Below, in pieces: positions 10,257-20,622 of a stretch of 64,000 nt of DNA. The DNA comes from Benincasa hispida. Its lineage: Eukaryota; Streptophyta; Magnoliopsida; Cucurbitales; Cucurbitaceae. The notes beneath the pieces were generated by a model, which was not told where the DNA came from, made no database searches, and saw only the letters and a list, made by a program, of their open reading frames with translations. Positions within the stretch are counted from its first letter, which is position 1. Each line of letters starts with the position of its first letter. The translations under genes were made by a program, and so were the position numbers. The DNA lies in contig NC_052357.1 in the NCBI RefSeq assembly GCF_009727055.1, forward strand, positions 90,893,455 through 90,957,454, given 5' to 3'.

Positions 10257-12819
10257 TGCTTTAAAAGGAGAAAATTTTTTGAGTGTTGGAAGCATAATAG
10301 GTTAAGAGCCCAAAATTTGGCTAAGTATCCAAACTATGCTATGGTAGGTGCTTAGGGGATAAGTTTGGGCGCATAATGAGATACATGGGCGCAAGCTTGA
10401 AGTTTGGACTCAAAAGGAAGCTATGAGGTGAGCCTAGGGTGGAGTTGGGGATGGCCTTAGCAATGGAAATTTTGGCTGAGTATGGGAATAGGCGTGGACC
10501 TTGTCATAGGCGTTAGTCTTGTCTTTAGAGGTTAGACAAGTCCATTTAATGGCTAAGTGTTGGCCATGAAAAGATGCTAGGTGATGGTGGGCGAGCATGG
10601 ATGTGAAGATGCAACCTAGGCGATGTCATGACAATGGGGAATGGAAATGTGCAAGTCAAGGTGACAACGTTGGACGCACGAAGACACCATGCGTTGAGGT
10701 GTGCGACTAAGCATGGCACCCAACATTGTGGTGTTGTGCTCGTCAAGGCAACGGATGAACATTTAGTGGCCATACGATGACATGAGGATGCTGGTCAAGG
10801 CATTAGCGTGAGTGGGTTGTTACATGATGGCATGAGATTGAGCGATGGTAACAGCCTTAGGCAAGGCGATGAGCTAGGCAGGTGTTGGTTTAGGGGCATG
10901 CGGCCAGAAAAGGAGTTGACGGATGCGCAAGAGCATATCGGTTAACGCAAAGTGTTGTGTGAGGGTGAATGCACGGTTGCACGAATACGAGCGCAAGGCA
11001 TTGGACATGCGTTAAAGCGTGTAGCTGTGAGATGTGCAATGACAAGACCGTGTGATGCCAAGGCTAGTGGGACCATGTGATGCCGAGGCTATTAGGCTGG
11101 GCTATGCGTTAGTAGGGTGAACTATGCGTTGAGTCTATGTGATGCCCAAAGCCAAAATCCACACTTAGGAGGGTTAAATGTTGGCTAAGGTCTAAGCAAT
11201 GGGCAGGTGGGACGTGTGAGGAAAGTTGGACGCATGAGGTAGCAACCATGCACTCAACATATGCATTGATGAGAGGAGTTTTGGAGAACAAAGTTGAGTG
11301 ACAACACAATGGATACATGGCTTTATAAGATGGAGAATAGAACAACCCTAGAAGAAGGTGGATGCATATTAGGACATGCAATGGAAGCATATGCATTGGA
11401 CATGGTTGGGATCAACAACTCAAACTCGTGTAAGTAGGTGGTGTCAAGGACCCTTATGCTGGACAATGCATGAGGCTGATGTTTAGATTTTTTTATGCAG
11501 TACAGATGACATGCACTGAGGGTTAGGCATTGATGACAAGAAGCTTCCCTTAGCCTATAAATACCCGAAGGGCCTTCATTCCATGATGTAACTCGAAAAT
11601 TCTCTAAAAAAAAGGACTTAGGAGAGAAAGGGGAGACCAATGTAGGCCTCAAGAAAAGTCCATTAGGCGTTGAGGAAAATCCCCTAGGCGTCCAAAGTGA
11701 TGTTTGGGCATTGAGATTACACCCAGGTGTTGGGAGAAGTTCTTACAACATAAAAGACTATTGCACCAACTTCAAACGAGAAGTTCTCTCAAACTACTCG
11801 TGCAAATAAGGTGATTATTGAGCCAAAACTCACAAATTGAGTGTAGTTTCTATGTAAAGGCTGCTGTGAGGAAATTCTAAGAGAAGGGTTGTCAGAATTG
11901 AAGGAAATCAAGAGATGCTCACAGATTCTGTGACGACCGAGCTAGGTGGAGTGATCTTGAGCTCCTGAACTCTTGAGATGGAATTTGAAGCTCCAATTTT
12001 AAGGGTTCGAAAATGAGCTAGAAGGAACCAGGAAACTTGCGAGGAGATGAGAGTTCTAACAAATAAACTGTGAGCGGTATTCTTTTAAGGTTCTAAACAT
12101 ATCTTTTAAATTCTATATTTATGTTGTGAATGAATAGCCATAACGAGAATGAGAATATATGTTGGGATGGTCAGAGGGTCAATAGATCTAGTTCCTGTGC
12201 CCGGGGCAGAATCATGCAGGATGGTCAGAAGGCCATTAGGCATAGTTCCTGATCCTGTAAGAGGAACCTCATATGGGATGGTCAGATGGCCGATACGCCT
12301 AGCTTCTGAGCCCATAGAGAAGTATCTATGTACACATGGGAGATACAATGATCATGATACATACTAGCTTTAAATATCTACCATGTGTGTAGGTAGGGCG
12401 GAGAATTGACTCGATTGAGGTTGAAATTTGAGTATTAACCTCGTAATGTGATATGCTTTTATTTGTTTGAGTTGAAAGAATTTCTTTAAATTGTTGCCAC
12501 TCATTGAGCTTAAGGCTCACGTTCTTCTTTTATGTTTTGTTTTGCAGGTAACAGAAAAGTCCACGTTACTATAAGTTAAATTTTGCCATGAGCTAAAATG
12601 TTATTACTAAGTTGTATTCTGGATGGGAAATATTTGTAAAACGCTAATTCAACTTGAATTAAGTAATGATTTCCAAATAAGATGTATTTTTCAATTGTTT
12701 TCTTAAATTTTGAGTCAAATTAAGAGAAGTTTCGGGCAATACATATCTCAAAAGGTGGTATATGTTGTCCTCACACCTCATTTTGGGTTTCAAAGGTGAA
12801 TTCGGGAGGGAGTGTTACA
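10257..12819 (+). mobile_element. Probable chromovirus-type gypsy solo LTR
   Basis: The 2.56-kb segment begins TG and ends GGGAGTGTTACA. It has a TATAAATA box at 11556 and, near its 3' end, the arrangement seen in Tekay/Del-like plant LTRs: a short 'cactcattgagcttaaggctcacg' stretch and then a 'tttgcaggtaac' stretch. The flanks AGCTA (10252-10256) and AGCCA (12820-12824) are an imperfect 5-bp duplication. It divides the Mutator transposase between SWIM and zinc knuckle. No internal coding region is present. An alternative boundary uses ATAAG repeats at 10226 and 12824, but those ends would not be TG...CA. Confidence 0.55.
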
Positions 12820-13329
12820 AGCCATAAGGGGGTCAACGCTATAAAATCGATTGAAAAGACTTTGGATGGGGATATTTCATTCCCGAGCAGCCACAATTGC
12901 ATGCCAACACAAGATACCAAGTGAGTCAAATTCCTTACACGTGTATTCTTTCGTATGAAGGTTCACAATACCGTTCAATCAATTATCTCGTGATGGACCC
13001 TATAACAATCAATTGACTCAACTCGATATCATCTGCCCTGATCACACTCACTTCTAATTGATTTTCACAATAGTTCGAGTGTAACGTCGTTCGATATGCC
13101 TTTTCTCTGTTCATAAAACCATGACTAGATGAGGCCTCTAACATGTTCCAATAAGCACATTATGGCAGTAATCGATATTTTTTAGTTAATGAATTGAAAT
13201 ACTCTACACTATTGGATGTCATGTTGTCGTATCTTTATTCTATTTGGTAAACACGTGCCCACCTTTCAAAACCAATATCCTCCAAATATTTTATTACAAC
13301 AATATCTAAAAAACTATGAAGTTGGTCCC
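12820..13329 (-). pseudogene. Mutator-like transposase, post-catalytic part with SWIM finger
   Basis: Minus-strand translation gives FERWARVYQ, then RYDNMTSNSVEYFNSLTKK, the conserved block in which MURA transposases discuss 'MTSN.AES.N'. After an intervening stretch it gives YTCKEFDSLGILCWHA, a SWIM-type CxC...CxH zinc finger, and then PIQSLFNRFYSVDPLM. Several stops and frame changes are present. It is the middle-to-C-terminal portion of the same transposase whose catalytic part lies at 22.6-23.07 kb. The hAT element that starts at 13330 separates them. Confidence 0.75.
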
Positions 13330-14308
13330 TAGAGTTGGCAAAAAACCCCGCGGGGACCCGACTCGTTCGGGTCGGGGATTCCCCGGTTTAACCAGGGGTG
13401 GGGTCAAACTGGGGAAATTAATTGGGACCCCGTCCGGGGACGGGGATAGTATCCCTATCCCCGACCCTGATTATATATATATTTACTTATTTATTTATTT
13501 AGAATAATATAAAATAATTAATTTATATATGTGTCTATAATATTAATAGGTAAAGTTTGGAGTCAAGAAAGTCTAAAAAAAAGCCCAAAATTAAAAACTA
13601 AAAAGCCCAAAAGGAAAAGCCCATTTCTCCTCTCCTTCCTCTTCCTTCCCTTTCCCTAATTCCCTTATCTTCTATTCTGATTCTGACCGTAACTTGAGTC
13701 CCCAGCCGCCCGCCCCTACCTTTCCTCCCTTCCCTTTCAAAAACTTGAGTCCCCTCCCTACTACTCCCCAACCAGTCGCCCTACCTTTCCTTTCGAAAAC
13801 TTGAATCCGTCAGCCATGAAGTGAAGCCACGGGCGAAAATGCCCTAGTTCCCTTTCGTACAATACAAGAATTTTGGGCTTTAACGTCGGTTGGAAAAAGT
13901 GAAACCAGATGTATGATGTCGGTTTTTTTTTTATATAAAAAGTGGATCTTTAATGTTGGTTTTAAACCCACATTGTAGGTATACATTTAATGTCGGTTTA
14001 AAACCGACATCAAAGATCCAGTTTTTTTCTTTTTTTTTTTTTCCTTAAAAAAAAAAAAAAACAAAACCCATTCCCCCCCCCTAATTTTTCTTTTTCATTT
14101 CCCGCTTCTATCCCTATCTATCCTATCTATCCCTTTTCTAAACCCTATTTTCCCATCATCAGCCCACCTCCTCCCAGTCCCCCCCTCCCCCAGTTTTGTT
14201 TCTTTACGAAAATGATATTAGGTTACATTTGTTTCTCTCCTTTCTCTCTCAGATTTCAGACAAACCTTCGTAGACGGCAAAGAGAACTGAAACCGAAAGC
14301 TATCAAAA

Positions 14309-14741
14309 ATGGCGACCAAAAATGCCAAAAAAGCCAATCTCTTGGATCATCACTCCTTCAAACACCTACTCGATGAATCTATTTCTGAGGTAGAGAAGTA
14401 AGAGATATGTGAAACCAACGAGAAATGGCAGAACCTGTAGATAGGTTGGAAATATCGGTCCATGTAGTACCGATTTGAAATCGATTTTGCATCTTTTTGC
14501 ACTCTCGATGCCATTGATAAACAAGCAACAAGAGTCATAGTTGATGCTTTGAGAAGATTCCAACGATGATTGAAAAAATAAATTGAACAAAGAATAGAGA
14601 GATCGGTAGAGATATGAAGGATTTGAATCTGTTTCTGAGGTAATTCAATTTGCAATTTCATTCCACCTTTTTTAGATCTTTTTTCGCGTCAATTTTAATC
14701 TAGGTTTGAGCTTTTTCCTTGCAGATTGTCACCAGCCGTAA
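14309..14741 (+). pseudogene. Captured fragment resembling signal peptidase complex subunit 2
   Basis: An ATG at 14309 opens 27 codons (MATKNAKKANLLDHHS, then FKHLLDESISE) ending at 14389 before a GT donor. A second piece after a TTGCAG acceptor at 14725 reads IVTSR. Joined in phase 0, this is how the N-terminus of plant SPCS2/SPC25 proteins begins, with the conserved NLLDHHSIKHxLDESVSExVTSR region. The real protein continues with two membrane helices, which are absent here. The likeness is from memory of the family. Duplicated 'ggatttgaatctgtttctgagg' pieces surround the second exon. Confidence 0.55.
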
Positions 14742-14990
14742 TAAAGGATTTGAATATGAAGGATTTGAATCTGTTTCTGAGGTAATGTGAAGGATTTGAA
14801 TCTGTTTCTAAGGTAATGCTATTTGGCTACATTTTAGTGTTTCTGAATATAAACCAGCTAAAAAAACCACAAAGTTCTAAGAGTTTTGGTAATGCGATAC
14901 ACTTTTTGTTTCGTCATTCATCTGTACTTCTTAGGTGAGAAAGGAATACTAGAGCATTAGAGATTTAGAGAAAGACTTTATTGATGTTTG

Positions 14991-15208
14991 ATTCGTTGTT
15001 AGTTCATGTCTCTCTGGAAAGTGTCAAGCTGAAGAAAAAGAAGAAACACAAGAGAACAGAAAGGCCAAGGTTGGTAATTCTTTTGACATTTTTTTTCCAG
15101 CACCATTTGTTACATAAGTGTGCCATATTCAGATATTCCAATTCTGCAGATGGTAGCAAAACTGCATGGAAGACTGAGACCATTTCTACTTCGGAGAATG
15201 AAATCTGA
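14991..15208 (+). pseudogene. Captured exon-like pieces of unknown origin
   Basis: A lysine-rich piece (VKLKKKKKHKRTERPR, near 15023-15070) ends at a GT donor. After an acceptor at about 15149 a second piece encodes DGSKTAWKTETISTSENEI and a stop at 15208. The splice sites and the lysine-rich composition, unlike the flanking AT-rich sequence, suggest exons. I do not recognise the source gene. Confidence 0.35.
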
Positions 15209-15452
15209 TGTCAAGCTAAGGCTCCTTCGGAAGAAAGAAATCATAATATATTGGTTATGATTGAAGGTAGCACTATTTTTAATCTAATTGTTATAGATAG
15301 ATTTTATAACCTGTGCATCAACTTCTCTTGTTTTCATAAACATTATTTATATATTTAGATATATATCTCCGCCCAAATCCCTCCCCTCTCGCCCAAATCC
15401 ATAGCTCTCGCTTATAAAGTCCACCCGTTCTCGCTAATAGTCTCTGCAGCGC

Positions 15453-15585
15453 AGCCCTCTCGCTCGTCCCTCCACTCACTCTCACTCATACCTCCACTCT
15501 CGCTACTCTCACCCTCACTCATACCTCCGCTCTCGCTACTCTCGCTCTTGCTCATACCTCCACTCTCGCTCTCACAGATAAAGTC
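15453..15585 (-). repeat. 33-bp tandem repeat encoding an 11-residue unit
   Basis: Copies start at 15486, 15519 and 15552, with a partial copy before them. On the minus strand the unit reads ESSESGGMSEG-like residues within an open frame (15412-15765). It lies inside the CACTA-like element. Whether it is ever translated cannot be judged. Confidence 0.75.
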
Positions 15586-16129
15586 CCCTCTTGCTCGCCC
15601 TGCACCGGCCCTGTTGCCAACCCTAGAGGAAACTGATCCTATTAAATCTAGCGCCTTGAGTAAGTGTTGTCTTTTTATTTTTCTTTTTTCTTTTTTCCTT
15701 CTGACTTTGTAAATTTGTGGTTTTTTCCCTTTAATTTCTTGGATTATATTCTTATCATCATACATTTGATAATTTATTCCATGCCTTCTATTTGGATTTT
15801 CTCTCTATTGGAGGGAAGGGGATAAGGACATGTGGATTAATTAGTATTCCTGTGGTGAACTGTTAATATCACAATCACTTATCAAAATTGCTTTCTTGAC
15901 TTACTTTCCAATAATTTACACAATATGTTTTAATTCATAAGTCTTGTCAAATTTCATGGCTGAAAATACAGTTAGCTACGTGTCGTGGTTGTTTGTTCCA
16001 CAATAGTCCATGTGTGCTCAATTTGAATCATGCCTTTTTGAGTTAATCCTACTGGTGGCCGCTTTATGTTTATTGTATGGTGGTTTAATATTTGGTGATT
16101 AATCCTTGTTACAAGAATTATTGGTACAG

Positions 16130-16187
16130 GAAGTTCACTTTGGGAAATTGATAGTCTTCGACACCATTATTGTCCTCATATTTCAAG
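16130..16187 (+). pseudogene. Captured exon resembling nucleolar complex protein NOC4
   Basis: The exon is bounded by a GGTACAG acceptor and an AAG/GTATGC donor. It reads SSLWEIDSLRHHYCPHISR, close to the LWEIDTLRHHYCP segment I recall from the C-terminal CBF/NOC domain of plant NOC4 (a small-subunit ribosome assembly factor). It is only 19 residues long, so the assignment rests on one motif. Confidence 0.45.
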
Positions 16188-16265
16188 GTATGCAGTTTAA
16201 TATTGATCCAAAAACTTCTGTTGCTTTGGATTTCATACTGAAAACTAGTCCTTATGTTCTTGTAG

Positions 16266-16750
16266 GTTAGTTTTATGCCTAGTATCCCCTACAATCAAGT
16301 GTGTGAAGTATTCAAGAGAGAGCTTGGCATGACACCGGATAAGGTATATTTACCTGGCTAAACCTGTTTCATATAATCAGATTATGCATTCATTCTGTTG
16401 AATGGAGATTACTTTTGCAATCTACAGAAGCTGATTATCTTGATTGTGTTACTGTTACATATGAGTTGACACCTATGTTTTCTGCATTCTGATCACATTA
16501 TAACACGTTTCAATGTACGTGATAGATTGAAGTTTCATTAACATTTGGCCTTTCATATGATTATATAAATGTGGTTATGGTTATAATATTAATTTTTCTC
16601 CTTAGATCAGAGTCTGCCTAAGGTTAAATTCTTAATCTCAGGCACATTACTTGTTAAGTTGAAGTTAAATTCTAAATCTTTCCAATTCTTCTGTAGTTGT
16701 TGGATGAGCTGAAGAAGAAGAATCCTAATAATGAAATCCATCTCAACAAC
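16266..16750 (+). pseudogene. Captured exons, first one ABC1-kinase-like
   Basis: A piece at 16266-16343 (acceptor TGTAG, donor AAG/GTATAT) reads MPSIPYNQVCEVFKRELG then MTPDK, similar to the segment before the 'IFDEFDPxPIASASLAQVH' core of ABC1/UbiB-like kinases. A further exon at 16697-16750, after a TGTAG acceptor, reads LLDELKKKNPNNEIHLNN, which I do not recognise. If these belong to different genes, the element has sampled several loci. Evidence is limited to short motifs. Confidence 0.35.
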
Positions 16751-17120
16751 GTATATTACATCTCTTAATCTCAAACCCTCCCAAATTTGTAGGCAAATAA
16801 AATTGCGTTGCCCTTACACGGAAGATTTTGTTGCCCTTGTAAAATCATGATCTTTGTATTACTTGTAATTTATGTTTTCAAGGCTTGAATTATTGTACGC
16901 CTTTTAAATTATAATTCTATAGTAGAATTTGTGGATTAAATGTAACAGATTTATAATCCATACATGAATAATGTCATAGCCATATTGTTCGATGATGATG
17001 TGTCATGTTATACTTTTTTACCCAAAAAATGGATTTGGCAAGGGAACTTTTAAAAAACGGACAATAATTGATAAAACGGACAGATTCAGGCTTCAATGTC
17101 GGTTAAGAATAAAAAAAAAA

Positions 17121-17400
17121 GGCTTTAATGTCAGTTGCAACCGACATTAAAGACCTTTAACGTCGGTTGCAACCGACATTAAAGACCTTTAACGTCGGTT
17201 GCAACCGACAAGCTTTAATCACTAAAGACATTTAATGTCGGTTGCAACCGACATTGAAGGTTGTGTTATTGGTGTTATTGAAGCCCTTTCATGTCGGTTT
17301 TAAACCGACATTAAAGGGCTTTAATAACACTATCTTTAATGTCGATTGCCAACCGACATTAAAGCCCTTTAATATCGGTTTAAAACCGACATTAAAGTCC
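17121..17400. repeat. Palindromic TTTAATGTCGGTT subterminal repeats
   Basis: About seven units of TTTAATGTCGGTT face AACCGACATTAAAG around short spacers (usually GCA or TTA). Each unit is a near-perfect palindrome, and the series is inverted relative to those at 13875-14015. In CACTA elements such subterminal arrays bind the TNPA-type protein; here this role is inferred from position only. Confidence 0.8.
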
Positions 17401-18132
17401 AAATTTCTTCTAATAGAAAACTTGGGTCCACTACCGAAAACGCCACGACCGTTTAGACGTGAAGCCATCGTCATCCGCCAGTTGAGCCCGACTCTTGCTC
17501 TAGTTCAATAGTTCTCTAATCTCTAATGCGACCGCCCAGTCGTGAAGCCAGTAAAAATTTCCTTTCATTTTCCTTTCGAGTTTCTTTTTTAACCATGAAT
17601 TTGTTAGTTTTTTTCTTCAGATTTTTTTGTTTGTTAATTAAGATACATTTGTTTGTTAATTAAGTATAAATATGTTCAAAGTCCACAATGGTAAAAGTAT
17701 GAATATGTTAATTAAGATTTATTTGTGTGTTTGGTTTATTTGTGTGTTAATTAAGATTTGTTTGTGTTTGGTTTGATTGTATGTTTGGTTTCAAAGTCCA
17801 CAATGGTAAAAGACTCTTGAAGGAGAGATGATGGCTAAGTTGAAATGAGAAAGATCTCTCACAATAAGATAAAAGGATATAGTGCTTATTCAATTTTGAT
17901 CTTTCCAAGTAATAGAGAACCTTTTCACTCAACTTTGAAACTTTTTGTAATACTACTATTTTGTAAAATCTTTCATGTCAAAATCAATGACAAATTGAGT
18001 GGTTTACGTATAAGTATACATCTTCTCTTATAAGGATTCCTTTTAACATAAGTTTCTCAATTCTCTAGTTCAAGATGTGACCTAAAGACTAAAGAGGGGT
18101 TTTTAAATTAAATCTTTGGTAGGTTGAAAACA

Positions 18133-19890
18133 ATGTCTTCATCACCTTCTACAAATAAAGATTCTACAAGTCCAATTCCAAGTCCAATCCCAAATCCAAC
18201 CCTAAATTTAACTCCATGCTCTTCGAATGATGATAATTTGAATGTTGATAATTGTGTTATTCTTGGTGAGGATGTTAAGAAGGAATCTTAAGAGGAGATT
18301 GACATCGGTTGTTTGGAACCATTTTAAGAAACAAAAAATAGATGGAGTAGACAAATTAGAGGGTGAAAGTAAAAATGGAACCAAATATTTGCATGATCAT
18401 ATTAAGATATGTCCATATAAAGGACAAAAGGACATACGACAATAAAGAAGGAGATTTTGAAAATTTATGAGATTGAAAAGTTGAAAACCATGACATTGTT
18501 GAATGATATCAAAGGAAAAATTGCCCTTACAACAGACATGTGGATTTCCAACCACCAAACAAAAGGTTATATGGCTGTCACTATTCATTTTGTTGATGAT
18601 AGTTGGGTTTTGCAAAACAAAATAATCAGGTTTATATATGTTCTTTCACCACACACTTCTGAGATGCTTCATGAAGAAATAATGAAATATCTGTTAGATT
18701 GGAATATTGATCGAAAATTGTCTTCTGTAGATAATTGTAGTACAAATGACTCCATGGTTAATATACTTGTTGATAGTCTGTGTGGAAACTTAATATTGGA
18801 TGGGAGTTTATTTCATATGCGATGTTGTGCTCATATTCTGAACTTGATTGTTAAAGATGGGTTGCCAGTGATAGGAGATGGAATTGAGAGAGTACGTAGT
18901 AGTGTGTCTTTTTGGGTGCATACACAAAAAAAGTAGGAGAAATTTGAGGAAACTGCTCGACAGTTGAACGTTTATGATGGTCAGATGTTGAGTCTTGATT
19001 ATTGTACTAGGTGGAATTCTACATATTTTATGTTAGCCACTGCATTAAAGTATAAGATTGTTTTTTATCAATTAAAACAACGAGAACCAAAGTACAAGTG
19101 TTTGCCTTTAGATCAAGATTGGGTATTAGCAAAAGAGATATGTGAGAAACTGAAAATATTTCATCACGTGACTGAAATATTTTCTGGATCCAAATATCCC
19201 ACTGCCAATCCTTTTTTTCCCAAAAATTTGTAAATTGAAATTGGCTATTTCTAAGTGGACTAATTCTGGCATTCAAGAGATAAGAGACATGGCTTCAATA
19301 TGATGTCAAAGTTTGATAAGTATTGGAAGAAAATTCATGGGGTAATGGCCATAGCTACAGTTTTAGATTCACGTTACAAATTGAAGTTGATTAAGTTTTA
19401 ACTTCCCTAGAATTTATGGAGATAGTTTTTTTCTTGAAGTGGAAAGGATTAAAAAAATTTGTTCAATTTGGAAACAGAATATCAGCTGAAGCATGAAGGT
19501 GAAGGTGATAATTATCACGCTACAAATTTAGATGGAACCTCACAGCATATAGAATTTGATGATTTTAGTGATTATGATTTGTTTGTATCAAATTCCAATA
19601 ATATGAATCAGAAGCAACAGTTTGATGCATATTTGGACGAATCTGTCTTACATTGAACATCCGATTTTGACATTTTGAGTTGGTGGAAATTGAATGGTGT
19701 CAAGTATCCAATTTTACAAGAAATTGCAAGAGACATATTAGCCATCCCATTATCTAGTGTTGCATCAGAGTCTACTTTTAGTACCTGTGGTAGGATTGTA
19801 AGCCCACATCATAACAAACTTCATCCGAAGACGATAGAGGCTTTGATGTGCGCTCAAAATTGGATTGCAACTGAAGTTTTGACAAGTTAG
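18133..19890 (+). pseudogene. hAT transposase (BED finger, RNase H-like fold, dimerisation domain)
   Basis: From the ATG at 18133 a Ser/Pro-rich N-terminus (MSSSPSTNKDSTSPIPSP...) precedes a frameshift and then VVWNHFKKQK...LHDHIKIC, a BED-type zinc finger that has lost its CxxC pair. The catalytic region follows: ALTTDMWISN near 18529, AVTIHFVDD, the DNCSTNDSMV block, and the RCCAHILNLIV block near 18821. Next come LDYCTRWNSTYFML and the C-terminal hAT dimerisation domain, WWKLNGVKYPILQEIARDIL through ASESTFSTCGRIVSPHHNKL. Stops at about 18934 and 19233 and a broken stretch at 19280-19460 inactivate it. It is of the RICESLEEPER/ZBED type. Confidence 0.9.
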
Positions 19891-20622
19891 TTTATTTATT
19901 TTGTTTTACCTCTTTTTAGCATTTAATATAATAATAAATATTTTCTTTTATTACAAATATTTGATAATATAAAGTACTAGCATGGGAAAAGAAATGGTTA
20001 AACATTTAGCAACCACTTTAGAAGATGCAGACGATTTTGATGAAGATGGCGTGGTGACTAAGGTATGCTCAAGGATTAACATTATTTTGTGGTCTTTTTT
20101 TTTTGTAACATTATTTGTTTATTACATTTTAAATGTAGGAATGAATAATACTCACAACTAAGGATGGAATGATGCTAATAAAGGAGAAAGATTTGATTGT
20201 GAAGTCATCATTGAAGAGAGAAAGACAAATTTTATTGAATTTTAAGTTGTAAACTTATTTGGATGTATAAGACGTTTTTTTGTCTTTAATTGACTTCTTT
20301 GTTCAAACTTTATTGAATTTCAAGTTGTAAACTTATCTAATGGATTTGTTTTTAAATTGTGTTTTTTTGAATGTATAAGATGTTGTGCACTAGTCAAATT
20401 TCAAATAAAATCACTTGAATAAAAAAATGAGGAATTCGATAAACTTATTTAATGGATTTTTTTGTGAGCTAATCAAATTTTAAATAAAATCTAATTAAAA
20501 AAATGGGGAATCCCCGTGGGGAAACGAGGAATAGGGCCCTGGGGGGACCCGATTTCCCCGATGGAGAATCCCCGCCAGGATGAGGGAGAATTTCCCCCGC
20601 GGGGCCGAGGACGGGGGACGCC
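19891..20622 (+). other. hAT 3' untranslated and subterminal region
   Basis: AT-rich sequence without a reading frame turns, from 20505, into GC-rich 'gggaatccccg' subterminal sequence mirroring the hAT left end. The terminal inverted repeat itself is missing at the LTR junction. Confidence 0.65.

Larger units (their letters stand above)
13860..17416. mobile_element. CACTA-like non-autonomous element with gene fragments
   Basis: The left end CAATACAAGAATTTTGGGC resembles the CACTACAAGAA terminus of plant CACTA elements, and the right end, AAATTTCTTCTAATAG, is its degenerate inverse. Both ends are packed with palindromic units built from TTTAATGTCGGTT and AACCGACATTAAAG, as in En/Spm subterminal repeats (13875-14015 and 17121-17400). 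The interior has no transposase; it has short exon-like pieces with splice sites that resemble different host genes. A clean 3-bp target duplication was not found, so the exact ends are uncertain. Confidence 0.62.
13330..20622 (+). mobile_element. hAT transposon with decayed transposase, 3' end truncated
   Basis: The left end TAGAGTTGGCAAAAA followed by GC-rich CCCCGCGGGG sequence is typical of plant hAT termini. The right side (20500-20622) has the matching GC-rich 'ggggaatccccgtgggg' subterminal sequence but lacks the expected terminal inverted repeat, because a gypsy LTR begins at 20623. The 8 bases before the left end are TTGGTCCC; no matching duplication is found on the right. A RICESLEEPER-like transposase lies at 18133-19890. 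A CACTA-like element (13860-17416) is nested in the 5' untranslated part. Confidence 0.8.

Noticed and set aside
10546..11652. Several 75-109 codon minus-strand frames
   Set aside because: They lie within the solo LTR and have low-complexity compositions with no known domain.
17242..17511. 89-codon repeat protein with 'PTLKPFNVG' units
   Set aside because: It arises from the palindromic CACTA subterminal repeats, which read open on both strands.
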